64,000 bases of DNA from Sediminimonas sp. (GTDB lineage Bacteria; Pseudomonadota; Alphaproteobacteria; Rhodobacterales; Rhodobacteraceae), in assembly GCF_024637375.1 (NCBI RefSeq), contig NZ_JAGXFK010000039.1, positions 17,924 through 81,923 of the forward strand, in the 5' to 3' direction. A program made the translations under genes and the position numbers. The notes under the pieces were generated by a model. That model worked only from the letters and a program-made list of their open reading frames with translations. It ran no database searches and was not told where the DNA came from. Shown here piece after piece: positions 28,427 to 36,611 of the stretch (position 1 is its first letter; each line of letters begins with the position of its first letter).

Positions 28427-29221
28427 ATGAATGTCAGCCCGCGTGGATTGCGGGCTTTCCGCAGCCGCCCGGCTAGTCGGAGGCAGCGCATGGACATGGT
28501 TGTTCTGGCGCATATCAAAGAACAGTCGCGCCTGAGCCTGGGCAGTTATGGTCGTCCACGAATGACCGAAGAACTGAAGGAAGCCGGCATCGATGTTGGC
28601 CATCGCCGGGTTGGGCGACTGATGCGCGAAAACGGGATCACCGTTGAAAGAACACGCAAGTTCAAGGCAACCACTGACAGCGACCACACGTTCAACATTG
28701 CGCCGAACCTGCTGGACCGCGACTTTACGGCGGATCGGCCCAATCAGAAATGGGCTGGCGACATCAGCTACATCTGGACCAGAGAGGGCTGGTTATATCT
28801 GGCGGTCATCCTCGACCTGCATTCGCGGCGCGTCATCGGCTGGGCCGTCAGCAACCGGATGAAGCGCGATCTGGCGATCCGGGCACTGAAAATGGCCATC
28901 GCCTTCCGGGCGCCACCCAAAGGCTGCATCCATCACACCGACAGGGGTAGCCAATATTGTTCGCACGACTATCAGAAGATCCTGCGCGAACACGATTTCC
29001 AGGTCTTGATGAGCGGAAAAGGCAACTGCTACGACAACGCTGCGGTCGAGACGTTCTTCAAGACCATCAAGACCGAGCTGATCTGGCGAGGGTCTTGGGC
29101 AACCCGGCGGCAAGCTGAGATGGCAATCTTCGAATACATCAACGGCTTCTACAATCCACGCCGCCGACACTCAGCACTGGGCTGGAAAAGCCCTGTCGCT
29201 TTCGAACGGAAGGTGGTTTAA
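28427..29221 (+). CDS. IS3-family transposase OrfB
   Basis: A 264-residue DDE transposase catalytic protein. It has an N-terminal HTH_21-like region (LGSYGRPRMTEELKEAG...RVGRLMRENGI) followed by the rve integrase core with Asp in WAGDISYI, Asp in HHTDRGSQY and Glu in NAAVETFFKTIK. The protein looks intact, but no orfA precedes it. The element is therefore incomplete and would not transpose on its own. Confidence 0.92.
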   Translation: MNVSPRGLRAFRSRPASRRQRMDMVVLAHIKEQSRLSLGSYGRPRMTEELKEAGIDVGHRRVGRLMRENGITVERTRKFKATTDSDHTFNIAPNLLDRDFTADRPNQKWAGDISYIWTREGWLYLAVILDLHSRRVIGWAVSNRMKRDLAIRALKMAIAFRAPPKGCIHHTDRGSQYCSHDYQKILREHDFQVLMSGKGNCYDNAAVETFFKTIKTELIWRGSWATRRQAEMAIFEYINGFYNPRRRHSALGWKSPVAFERKVV

Positions 29222-29260
29222 ACGAGCGCTCGGGGCCGCACAAATACGGGACAGGTCCAC
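29221..29260 (+). mobile_element. probable right end of the IS3 element
   Basis: Just after the transposase stop, caaatacgggacaggtcca (ending at 29259) has the form of an IS3-type terminal repeat (inward reading begins TGGACCTGTCCC). I could not find the matching left repeat upstream of 28427, consistent with a 5'-truncated copy. Confidence 0.5.
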
Positions 29261-29374
29261 TTCTACAACGCAGAACTCACGGCTAAGATCGCCGCTGAGT
29301 GACAAACTCCAACCTCTCCGGTAAATTCGGTCTGGTTCATACAGTATCATTATTTTTTTGCAGGAGTTGGTGGA

Positions 29375-30814
29375 GTGACAAGTAAATTCATGGCCCATAC
29401 GCGCATTCTTGCCGGTGCGCTGATCGTGATCCTGGCCACAGGGGCAGTGGCGCCGGCACGGGCCCTCGATCAGGATGCGCTGAAATCGGCTGCCGCGGCA
29501 GGAGACACCGCAGCCCAGCGCGAGCTGGGGGAAGCGTTGGTCTTCGGCAGCGAAGGTGTGGCGCAGGACGTCGCGCAGGGCCTGAAGCTTCTGGGCGAGG
29601 CCGCCGCGGCGGGGGATGTGCAGGCCGGGGCCAGCCTCGGGAAAATCCTGATCGACGGTTATTACACCGAAGCCGAGCCGGAGCGCGCGCAGCGACTTCT
29701 GGAGCAGGCGGCGAATGCCGGAAACCGGTTGGCGCAGATGACCCTTGGCGAGGCGTTGCTGTGGGGACAGAACCTGACGCCTGATCCGCTGCGCGCCAAG
29801 ACCCTGCTGCAGGCCGCAGCCGAGGCCGGTGATCCCGAGGCCCGGCGGATTCTGGGCGAACAGTTGGTGGGCGGCTGGATTCTGGAACCCGACGTCGAGG
29901 CGGGCCTCGCGCTGCTTGAACAGGCGGTCGCTGCGGGGGACGACAAGGCGATGGTCTCGCTTGGCGGGTTATTGTTGAACGGCACGGGCGTGAAGCCGGA
30001 CGTGTCGCGGGCGCAGGCGCTGTTCGAGGAGGCCGCGAAGGCTGGAAATGGCGAGGGGCTCGAGCGCTACGGCACCCATCTGTTGTGGAGCAACCGCAGC
30101 CCGGCGCAGGCCGAAGACTATCTTCGCCGTGCCGGCGAATTGGGGCGTGGTTCCGCCTGGAGCACTCTGGCCGAGGGAGCGATGTACGGCTATCTCGGCG
30201 GCGGCTCCCGGTCCAAGTTCGACGGCTATGCCGAGAAAGCGCGCGCCGCCGGCGAGGAAGTGGTCGCGGTTTTGGAGGCCGAGCGGCTGATGTGGGGCAT
30301 CAGCATGCGCGCCAGCGGGCCCGAGGCCATCGCGGTGTTGGAAAAGGCGGCAGACGACGGCAACGCGACGGCGGCCAGCCATCTGATCGCGCTGGTGCGC
30401 GACGGCAACGACTACAATGTACGCAAGCAGCCAGAGCAGGCCCGAGCCTATCTCGAGCGCTACGCGCCGCTGCTGGGCCCCGACAGGAGCGCTCAGTTCG
30501 CCTATACGATTGATGCGGCCAGCACGCGGCAGTTCGCGGATTTTCCAGAGTTGAAGGCGGTCTACGACAGCCATCCGGAATGGCGCTCGCTCTGGTTCGG
30601 CAAACAGATCTACGCCGCCAACGCGAACCTCGCGATCTATATCGTGCAATTGCAGATGAAAGACGATGGGCTCTACACCGGCACGGTCAACGCCTTCGCC
30701 ACCGAGACGACGCTGCTTGCGATGTGGCACGCCTGCCACCGCTTGCCCGATGCCACGCGCTGCGACGACAGCGTGATGCATCCGGACGTCGTCGGAGCGT
30801 TGCTGGCCCGTTAG
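29375..30814 (+). CDS. exported Sel1-repeat protein
   Basis: A 479-residue secreted protein. A signal peptide (hydrophobic core ILAGALIVILATGAVAPARA, cleavage after ARA) is followed by about eight Sel1-like (SLR) alpha-alpha repeats of the form A..G...AQ..LG..L..G, residues about 35-330. Such repeat proteins (for example AlgK of alginate systems) act as scaffolds for polysaccharide export or periplasmic signalling. The GTG at 29375 is chosen because AGGAG lies eight bases upstream; an ATG at 29390 is the alternative. It directly precedes the nucleotide-sugar genes, consistent with a role in the polysaccharide block, though this is inference. Confidence 0.82.
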   Translation: MTSKFMAHTRILAGALIVILATGAVAPARALDQDALKSAAAAGDTAAQRELGEALVFGSEGVAQDVAQGLKLLGEAAAAGDVQAGASLGKILIDGYYTEAEPERAQRLLEQAANAGNRLAQMTLGEALLWGQNLTPDPLRAKTLLQAAAEAGDPEARRILGEQLVGGWILEPDVEAGLALLEQAVAAGDDKAMVSLGGLLLNGTGVKPDVSRAQALFEEAAKAGNGEGLERYGTHLLWSNRSPAQAEDYLRRAGELGRGSAWSTLAEGAMYGYLGGGSRSKFDGYAEKARAAGEEVVAVLEAERLMWGISMRASGPEAIAVLEKAADDGNATAASHLIALVRDGNDYNVRKQPEQARAYLERYAPLLGPDRSAQFAYTIDAASTRQFADFPELKAVYDSHPEWRSLWFGKQIYAANANLAIYIVQLQMKDDGLYTGTVNAFATETTLLAMWHACHRLPDATRCDDSVMHPDVVGALLAR

Positions 30815-30914
30815 GCAAGGCATTGAACTGCAGGCAGTGAGCGATGCGATGTGGCCCCAGGAGCGCCCGCCCTCGTCATGCCCTGCTCGAAGAGCGCGTT
30901 TTGCCGACTCGCGG

Positions 30915-32141
30915 TCATGTTGGCGGTTGCGATGAGCCTGAAATCCTCCCCCGGGAAATCACGCTGATCTGTTTCTCTGGCGCTGACGGGTTACCGGACA
31001 TGGCCTCCATTCTTGCCTCGTCGTCGGCGGCAAAGGCATGGAGAGCCGCCTTGCAGACCAGGGCATGGAGGTCGTCCGCGCTGAGATTGCTGATCGGCGC
31101 GACGGTGGGAAGCTGGGTCAATGTAGGTGTCGCCTCGGGCGGCGGCAGGTCCGACAGCTCGATCGACAACAAGACCTGCTGGACAATCCGGGATTGCCCG
31201 GATGCCCATCCCTCACGGATCATGTCGATGCGTTCGAAGCGGCTCTCATCAAGGGCGCGGTAGATTGCCTTGGCGATAGCCTCAGCCATCTTGGGAATGC
31301 CGGGTGTGTGCGAGGGCAGCTGTGCAATCGCCCCAAGCGCCTTGACCGCGGCCTGACGGGCGTTCGAGGCCGCAAGCAGGCCATCATGGGTGCCGCAATC
31401 GTAGCGGCTGCCCGAAAACCGAAACGCCGTCAGGGCCACGGACCGGGCTGCAATGGCAATCGCATCAGTCAACTGAAACTCGCCCCCGGCGCCTTTCGGC
31501 GTCCGGTCCAGAATGTCGAAGATCTCCGGCTCCAGAATATAGCGCCCGACCGCGGCGATGGACGAAGGCGCCTGGCCAATCGGCGGCTTCTCCACCATGC
31601 CTGTCACGGGAATGCAGTTGCCCGTCATGGAGCCGTGCAACTTGAATATCCCATAGTGGCAAGCATTCTGCTCCGACACTTTCATCGCGGCGATCATTTG
31701 CCCCCCTTGATAGTGATCGATCATTTCGGAAATACAGTTGCGCCCCATGATGACGTCGTCCGGCAGTATGATGCCGAACGGTCCTGGCAAGGTCAGTCCC
31801 TTGCAACACAGGACCGCATGGCCAAGACCCAGCGGTTGGTACTGGCTCACATAGAGGATCTCAGGGGACCTTTGGGCAGTGCCCGTGCCGGCCAGCCCTG
31901 CGGTGGACGCCACAGCGGCTTGACCAAGATATTCGCGGATCGCCGGTTTTTCGGGACTGACAACCACGATAATCCGGTCAGCACCAGCTTCGATCGCCTC
32001 GTCGATAGCAAACTGGATGACCGGTCGGTCATAGACTGGCAGAAGCTCTTTTGCGGTTACCCGGGTTGCTGGCAGCATCCGCGTGCCCATGCCCGCCGCG
32101 GGAATGATAATCGTCTTGAGTTCACTGGTTGGATGGGCCAT
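30915..32141 (-). CDS. galU: UTP-glucose-1-phosphate uridylyltransferase, C-terminally extended
   Basis: Makes UDP-glucose, the precursor for UDP-glucuronate, UDP-galactose and glucans, from UTP and glucose-1-phosphate. The nucleotidyltransferase signature IIPAAGMGTRMLPATRVTAKELLPV is at residues about 12-36, with PLGLGHAVLC, LPDDVIMG and GEFQLTDAI further on. Catalytic homology ends near SRYDCGTHDGLLAA (about residue 290). About 110 extra residues follow, with a predicted helical part and a Pro-rich linker, not usual for GalU. The start is the ATG at 32141; an upstream in-frame start would add 37 unlikely residues. It is convergent with the Sel1 gene and divergent from ugd. Confidence 0.9.
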   Translation of the reverse strand: MAHPTSELKTIIIPAAGMGTRMLPATRVTAKELLPVYDRPVIQFAIDEAIEAGADRIIVVVSPEKPAIREYLGQAAVASTAGLAGTGTAQRSPEILYVSQYQPLGLGHAVLCCKGLTLPGPFGIILPDDVIMGRNCISEMIDHYQGGQMIAAMKVSEQNACHYGIFKLHGSMTGNCIPVTGMVEKPPIGQAPSSIAAVGRYILEPEIFDILDRTPKGAGGEFQLTDAIAIAARSVALTAFRFSGSRYDCGTHDGLLAASNARQAAVKALGAIAQLPSHTPGIPKMAEAIAKAIYRALDESRFERIDMIREGWASGQSRIVQQVLLSIELSDLPPPEATPTLTQLPTVAPISNLSADDLHALVCKAALHAFAADDEARMEAMSGNPSAPEKQISVISRGRISGSSQPPT

Positions 32142-32274
32142 GGGTGGCCCCCTTGGGCGTCTATGGTTTCGAATAGGAAACGTGGCTCCGTCGGATGTGG
32201 TTCCGGGAGCGGCGCTCGGAATGCACAGGGGGAAAATTAAAATATATAGCAAACAAAGACTTATTCTTCGCTTC

Positions 32275-32311
32275 AGTGTGTCCGTTAGTGTGTCCGTTTA
32301 GTGTGTCCGTT
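32275..32311 (+). repeat. three-copy 12-bp tandem repeat
   Basis: The unit agtgtgtccgtt occurs at 32275-32286, 32287-32298 and 32300-32311, with one extra T between the second and third copies. It lies about 135 bp upstream of galU in an AT-rich stretch. It could be a binding-site array or slippage product. Confidence 0.7.
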
Positions 32312-32649
32312 GAGCGGATCATTGGCCCGCGATGGCGGCCCTTCGCCGTCCCCCTCGCGACGCTGCGACCAACGTGATCCCCCGACAGTGTGGCATTGCT
32401 GCAGGAGCACCGGGGCGGTCCGGAGCGTACGCGAGATATAACACCTATCGCGCAGCGAAGATAGTCACCAGAAACCCTGGGAGCCCAGGACGACGAGTGT
32501 TCCTCACCTGACACGGAATTCCCTTCCCCGGATCAGGTGTCTCCTTGTCGGGACATGAGACGCGATGACATTTGCCTTTACGTGAACCCCGACGACCGTG
32601 CGTAGCTTCAAGCTCGTGTGTCCGAATTTCCGAGACCACTTCATTCTGC

Positions 32650-32825
32650 GCTCCGGCGCGCATCGCCTGATCGAGCAGGCGGTGGAAGCCGAGCGGTCAG
32701 TTCTGCTTGCCGCCCATGCCGATGACAAGACCGAAGATGGCCGATCGCGGGTTGTGCGCCATGGCTATCTGCCGGGGCGCGAGGTCATGACCGGGATCGG
32801 CCCGGTGCCGGTGAAGGAGCCCAGG
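32650..32825 (+). pseudogene. IS256-family transposase N-terminal remnant
   Basis: Encodes RSGAHRLIEQAVEAERSVLL, then DDKTEDGRSRVVRHGYLPGRE and TGIGPVPVKEP, the conserved N-terminal region of mutator-type transposases. Homology stops at about 32825 and the frame ends at 32900. The central and C-terminal domains are absent. Confidence 0.75.
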
Positions 32826-32910
32826 GGATTTCCTTCAAGGACGGGATCAAGCAACTTCAAACCGCCGCCTGATCACGCCATCACCAACTTTCGGGCATAG
32901 CTCGCCGCAA

Positions 32911-32950
32911 GCTGATTTAGATCAGCCTGCCGCTGATGGATCTGCGGCAG
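32911..32950. promoter_or_regulatory. two adjacent palindromes upstream of ugd
   Basis: GCTGAT (32911-32916) mirrors ATCAGC (32921-32926), and immediately after it CTGCCGC (32927-32933) mirrors GCGGCAG (32944-32950). They lie 69 bp upstream of the ugd start, in the position expected for an operator or transcript leader structure. Confidence 0.5.
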
Positions 32951-33018
32951 TATGAAGAGAGTTGCGGTTGCGCGCTGCGAAGTCACATGCGGTCACCGCA
33001 ATCGGGTAGGAGAGTCGA

Positions 33019-34380
33019 ATGAAGATTGCCATGATCGGGACCGGATATGTCGGCTTGGTATCGGGCGCCGGCTTTGCGGAATCGGGCCACTACGTGGTAT
33101 GTGTCGACAAGAACGCGAACAAGGTTGCGTTGCTGGCCGATGGTATCATGCCGATTTATGAACTGGGCTTGGACGCACTCGTCGCGCGCAACGTCCAGGC
33201 GGGACGGCTCTCTTTCACGACAGATCTGAGCGCGGCGGTTCGGGATGCCGATGCCGTATTCATCGCGGTCGGGACACCGAGCCACGGCAACGATGGCCAC
33301 GCCGATCTTTCCGACGTTTTCGATACCGCAGCAGAGATCGCCCATGCGCTGACGGGGTATGCGGTCATCGTAACCAAATCGACAGTTCCCGTGGGCACAA
33401 GCCGCAAGATCGAGGAGATCATACGGTCCACCCTGCCTGACGGAGAATTCGACGTCGCGTCCAATCCCGAGTTCCTGCGCGAAGGTACTGCCATTGTGGA
33501 TTTTCGTCACCCCGACCGGGTTGTGGTGGGTTGCGATACCGAGCGGGCGCGTAAAGTGCTGCTCGAAATATATCAACCACACCACCACGCGCGCGAAACG
33601 CCGATGATCTTTACTACACGAGAGACGTCAGAACTGATCAAGTACGCGGCCAACGCTTTTCTTGCGACCAAGATCACCTTCATCAACGAGATGGCGGACA
33701 TCTGTGAGAAAGTTGGTGGCGATGTGAAGGAGGTCGCGCGAGGCATGGGCCTTGATCGTCGCATTGGGCGAGCGTTCTTGAATGCGGGACCCGGGTTCGG
33801 AGGGTCGTGCTTTCCGAAGGACACGCTGGCGCTGCTCAAGACATCTCAGGACGTAGGCGCGCCGACGCACATCGTCGAAACCGTCGTGAACGTTAATGCG
33901 GCCCGCAAGCATGCAATGGCAAAACGGATCGAAGCGGCGTTCGGCGGCGTGAAAGACAAGACCGTCGCCGTGCTCGGCCTGACCTTCAAACCCGACACCG
34001 ACGACATGCGCGACGCACCGAGTCTCGTGATCATTCCGTATCTCCAATCCTGCGGCGCGCGAATTCAGGCCTATGATCCGCAAGGCGGCAAGGAAGCGCG
34101 CTCGCGCCTCGATCTGGACATCTGCAAGACCGCAGACGACGCCCTCAGCGGCGCTGATGGCGTGGTGATCCTAACAGAATGGAAGGAGTTTCAAGCGATT
34201 GACCTGGCGAATATGAAGACGCTGCTGAAGCGTGCGTTGATGGTGGATCTGCGAAACATCTACCCCCCCGAGAAGATGGCGGCCGCCGGGTTTACCTACT
34301 GGAGCATCGGGCGGCCCTCTATTTCAAACACCCCGGATCTGGCGTCTCAATCTGGCACAAACGGAAAGCAAGGTAGTTGA
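33019..34380 (+). CDS. ugd: UDP-glucose 6-dehydrogenase
   Basis: Oxidises UDP-glucose to UDP-glucuronate with 2 NAD+. The 453-residue protein has the N-terminal Rossmann motif [18 protein letters not shown] (residues about 7-24), the central dimerisation domain with the catalytic Cys264 in FGGSCFPKD, and a C-terminal UDP-binding domain ([16 protein letters not shown]). The start ATG is preceded by GTAGGAGAG. The stop overlaps the TTG start of the UDP-xylose synthase gene (TTGA), which consumes the product. Confidence 0.95.
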   Translation: MKIAMIGTGYVGLVSGAGFAESGHYVVCVDKNANKVALLADGIMPIYELGLDALVARNVQAGRLSFTTDLSAAVRDADAVFIAVGTPSHGNDGHADLSDVFDTAAEIAHALTGYAVIVTKSTVPVGTSRKIEEIIRSTLPDGEFDVASNPEFLREGTAIVDFRHPDRVVVGCDTERARKVLLEIYQPHHHARETPMIFTTRETSELIKYAANAFLATKITFINEMADICEKVGGDVKEVARGMGLDRRIGRAFLNAGPGFGGSCFPKDTLALLKTSQDVGAPTHIVETVVNVNAARKHAMAKRIEAAFGGVKDKTVAVLGLTFKPDTDDMRDAPSLVIIPYLQSCGARIQAYDPQGGKEARSRLDLDICKTADDALSGADGVVILTEWKEFQAIDLANMKTLLKRALMVDLRNIYPPEKMAAAGFTYWSIGRPSISNTPDLASQSGTNGKQGS

Positions 34381-35360
34381 AAAAGGAAAGAGCTCGGCGC
34401 GGCACATCCAAGCGCAGAATCCTGATTACTGGCGGAGCCGGGTTCATCGGCTCGCATCTTTGCGATCGCATGGTGCGCGAAGGCCATGACGTGATCTGTG
34501 TCGACAACTACTTCACCGGCGCAAAAAGCAATGTCGCCCATCTTCTGGGCTTTCCCAATTTCGAAATCCTACGTTTCGATGTGCGTGATCCTCTCCGGCT
34601 GGAAGTCGACGAGATTTACAATCTCGCCTGCCCGGCTTCGCCTCAGCACTATCAGCTGCAACCCGTTCGTACGATCGAGACAAGCGTGATGGGCACCGTC
34701 AATCTCCTGCGCCTCGCGCGAGAGACCGGGGCCACCTTTCTGCAGGCCTCGACCAGTGAAATCTATGGAGACGCGCAGGTTCAGCCACAAAGCGAAACCT
34801 ACTACGGTCACGTCAATCCGATTGGACCGCGCTCCTGTTATGACGAAGGCAAGCGCTGCGCTGAAACCATCTGCTTCGACTATCATCGGCAGTATGGCGT
34901 CCGCGTAAAGGTCGTCAGAATTTTCAATACCTATGGCCCGCGACTGTCGCCCGCCGACGGACGGGTTGCCTCGAATTTCATCCTGGAGGCGTTGCGCGAT
35001 AAGCCCATCACAATCTACGGCGATGGCTTACAGACGCGCTCGCTTTGCTACGTGGACGATATGGTCGGCGGCCTCGCCGCGATGATGGATTCGAACGACG
35101 ATGTGACCGGCCCCATCAATCTCGGCAACCCTGACGAGCACACGATCCGCGAGATTGCGGATCTGATCATGTCGATCACCGAGTCCAAATCAAAGATCAC
35201 ATTCGGCCCCGTGCCGGAGGATGATCCTCAAAAACGACGGCCCGACATTTCGCTTGCGATCGAGAAGCTGAACTGGCGCCCCACTGTTGAACTCGAGACC
35301 GGACTGGCGCGCACGATCGGCTATTTCCGGCGCCAGTTCTCAATGGACATGCCTGGCTGA
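34377..35360 (+). CDS. UDP-glucuronate decarboxylase (UDP-xylose synthase)
   Basis: A 327-residue short-chain dehydrogenase-type enzyme converting UDP-glucuronate to UDP-xylose. It has the NAD-binding GGAGFIGSH (residues about 19-27), the UXS-typical YNLACPASP and YDEGKR (catalytic Tyr and Lys of YxxxK), and [16 protein letters not shown]. The NLACPASP and arginine-rich substrate motifs distinguish UXS from GalE-type epimerases. The start is a TTG overlapping the ugd stop; no ATG is available before the nucleotide-binding motif. Translational coupling supports a joint UDP-xylose supply function. Confidence 0.93.
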   Translation: MKKERARRGTSKRRILITGGAGFIGSHLCDRMVREGHDVICVDNYFTGAKSNVAHLLGFPNFEILRFDVRDPLRLEVDEIYNLACPASPQHYQLQPVRTIETSVMGTVNLLRLARETGATFLQASTSEIYGDAQVQPQSETYYGHVNPIGPRSCYDEGKRCAETICFDYHRQYGVRVKVVRIFNTYGPRLSPADGRVASNFILEALRDKPITIYGDGLQTRSLCYVDDMVGGLAAMMDSNDDVTGPINLGNPDEHTIREIADLIMSITESKSKITFGPVPEDDPQKRRPDISLAIEKLNWRPTVELETGLARTIGYFRRQFSMDMPG

Positions 35361-35609
35361 AGGAGCAAATACATGAATGCGCGTTGTCGGAACAAACCGG
35401 CATGTGGTGGGCAGGGGCCCTCGCCGCGTTTGGCATGACCGGACCCGGCCCATTCGGGCACTTCAGGACGCGCCCCGAGATCACCCATGCGGGCGAATTG
35501 CCGGGCTGGCAGCCCAGGGTGCGCTCGGCGAGGGGCCGGACCGGACGATCGCCTGTTTCCGCAACGAAATCAGCACGGCTACCGGGATGATGTCCGAGTT
35601 GGATACCTG
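35361..35609. other. short gap between UXS and galE
   Basis: 249 bp. A frame from a TTG at 35384 is open for 68 codons and begins with a hydrophobic segment (MWWAGALAAFGM), then becomes Arg/Pro-rich. It has no convincing ribosome-binding site and no family match I know, so I do not call it a gene. Confidence 0.4.
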
Positions 35610-36611
35610 ATGCTTGAAGGTCTGCCCGTTTTGGTTACTGGCGGCGCAGGGTACATCGGGTCGCATGCCTGCAAGGCGCTGGCAGCGGCGGGCGCCCGGC
35701 CGGTGGTGTTCGACGACCTCTCGACCGGGCATCGCGATGCGGTGCGCTGGGGGGCTCTCGTCCGCGGCGACGTGCGCGACCGGGGCGCGGTGGCTGAGGC
35801 GCTGATGCGCCACGAAATTTCCCATGTTCTGCATTTCGCCGGCAAGGCCTATGTCGGCGAGTCGATGCAGGATCCGGGCAAGTATTACGACAACAATGTC
35901 GGCGGCATGATCGGCCTTCTTGCCGGCTGCACCGAGGCGGGGGTGGGGCGCGTCGTGTTTTCGTCGAGCTGCGCCACCTACGGTCTGCCCGACCGTCTGC
36001 CGATCACCGAGGACACGCCCCAGCGCCCGATCAACCCATATGGCCGCACCAAGCTGATCTGCGAGCAAATGCTGCGCGACCACGGCAGCGCCCATGGGCT
36101 GCACCATGTCAGCCTGCGCTATTTCAACGCCGCCGGCGCCGACCCGGATGGCGAGATCGGCGAGCGGCATGACCCCGAAACCCACTTGATCCCGTTGGCG
36201 CTGATGGCCGCCTCGGAGCAGGGGCCGGCGCTGAAGGTCTTCGGTACCGACTATCCCACGCCCGACGGCACCTGCGTGCGCGACTATATCCATGTTGCCG
36301 ATCTTGCCCGCGCCCATGTGCGCGCGGTCGAACACCTGATGGCGGGGGGCGAGAGCCTGGCGCTGAATCTCGGCTCGGGGCGCGGGTTTTCGGTCCGCGA
36401 GATCACTGCCGCGATCGAAGCGGCGACCGGCCGTGCAGTCCCGGTCGAGGATGCGCCGCGTCGGCCGGGAGACCCGCCGGAACTGACGGCCGATGCCGGC
36501 CTGGCGGCGCGGCTGTGGGGCTTTCGCGCCGAGCGGTCTGACATCGCCGATATCGTGCGCGATGCGGCCCCCTGGTTCGGGTTGGGAGGCGGCGATGGGG
36601 ACAAGGTCTGA
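35610..36611 (+). CDS. galE: UDP-glucose 4-epimerase
   Basis: Interconverts UDP-glucose and UDP-galactose. The 333-residue protein has the Rossmann GGAGYIGSH (residues about 10-18), FSSSCATYG, the catalytic YGRTK (YxxxK) and the GalE-typical RYFNAAGADPDGEIGERH and PTPDGTCVRDYIHV. The ATG at 35610 begins just before the nucleotide-binding domain; upstream in-frame starts add an unlikely arginine-rich stretch. It overlaps the GT2 gene by 17 bp and so is part of the polysaccharide operon. Confidence 0.93.
   Translation: MLEGLPVLVTGGAGYIGSHACKALAAAGARPVVFDDLSTGHRDAVRWGALVRGDVRDRGAVAEALMRHEISHVLHFAGKAYVGESMQDPGKYYDNNVGGMIGLLAGCTEAGVGRVVFSSSCATYGLPDRLPITEDTPQRPINPYGRTKLICEQMLRDHGSAHGLHHVSLRYFNAAGADPDGEIGERHDPETHLIPLALMAASEQGPALKVFGTDYPTPDGTCVRDYIHVADLARAHVRAVEHLMAGGESLALNLGSGRGFSVREITAAIEAATGRAVPVEDAPRRPGDPPELTADAGLAARLWGFRAERSDIADIVRDAAPWFGLGGGDGDKV

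Larger units (their letters stand above)
32142..33018. other. 877-bp regulatory / degenerate region between galU and ugd
   Basis: Contains the AT-rich upstream region of galU, a three-copy 12-bp tandem repeat (32275-32311), an IS256 transposase N-terminal remnant (about 32650-32825) and two adjacent palindromes (32911-32950) before ugd. No intact gene is seen. About 32400-32600 shows nothing I can assign. Confidence 0.6.

Noticed and set aside
35384-35590. Possible 68-codon gene between UXS and galE
   Set aside because: TTG start without ribosome-binding site, low-complexity Arg/Pro-rich C-terminal half and no recognisable family.
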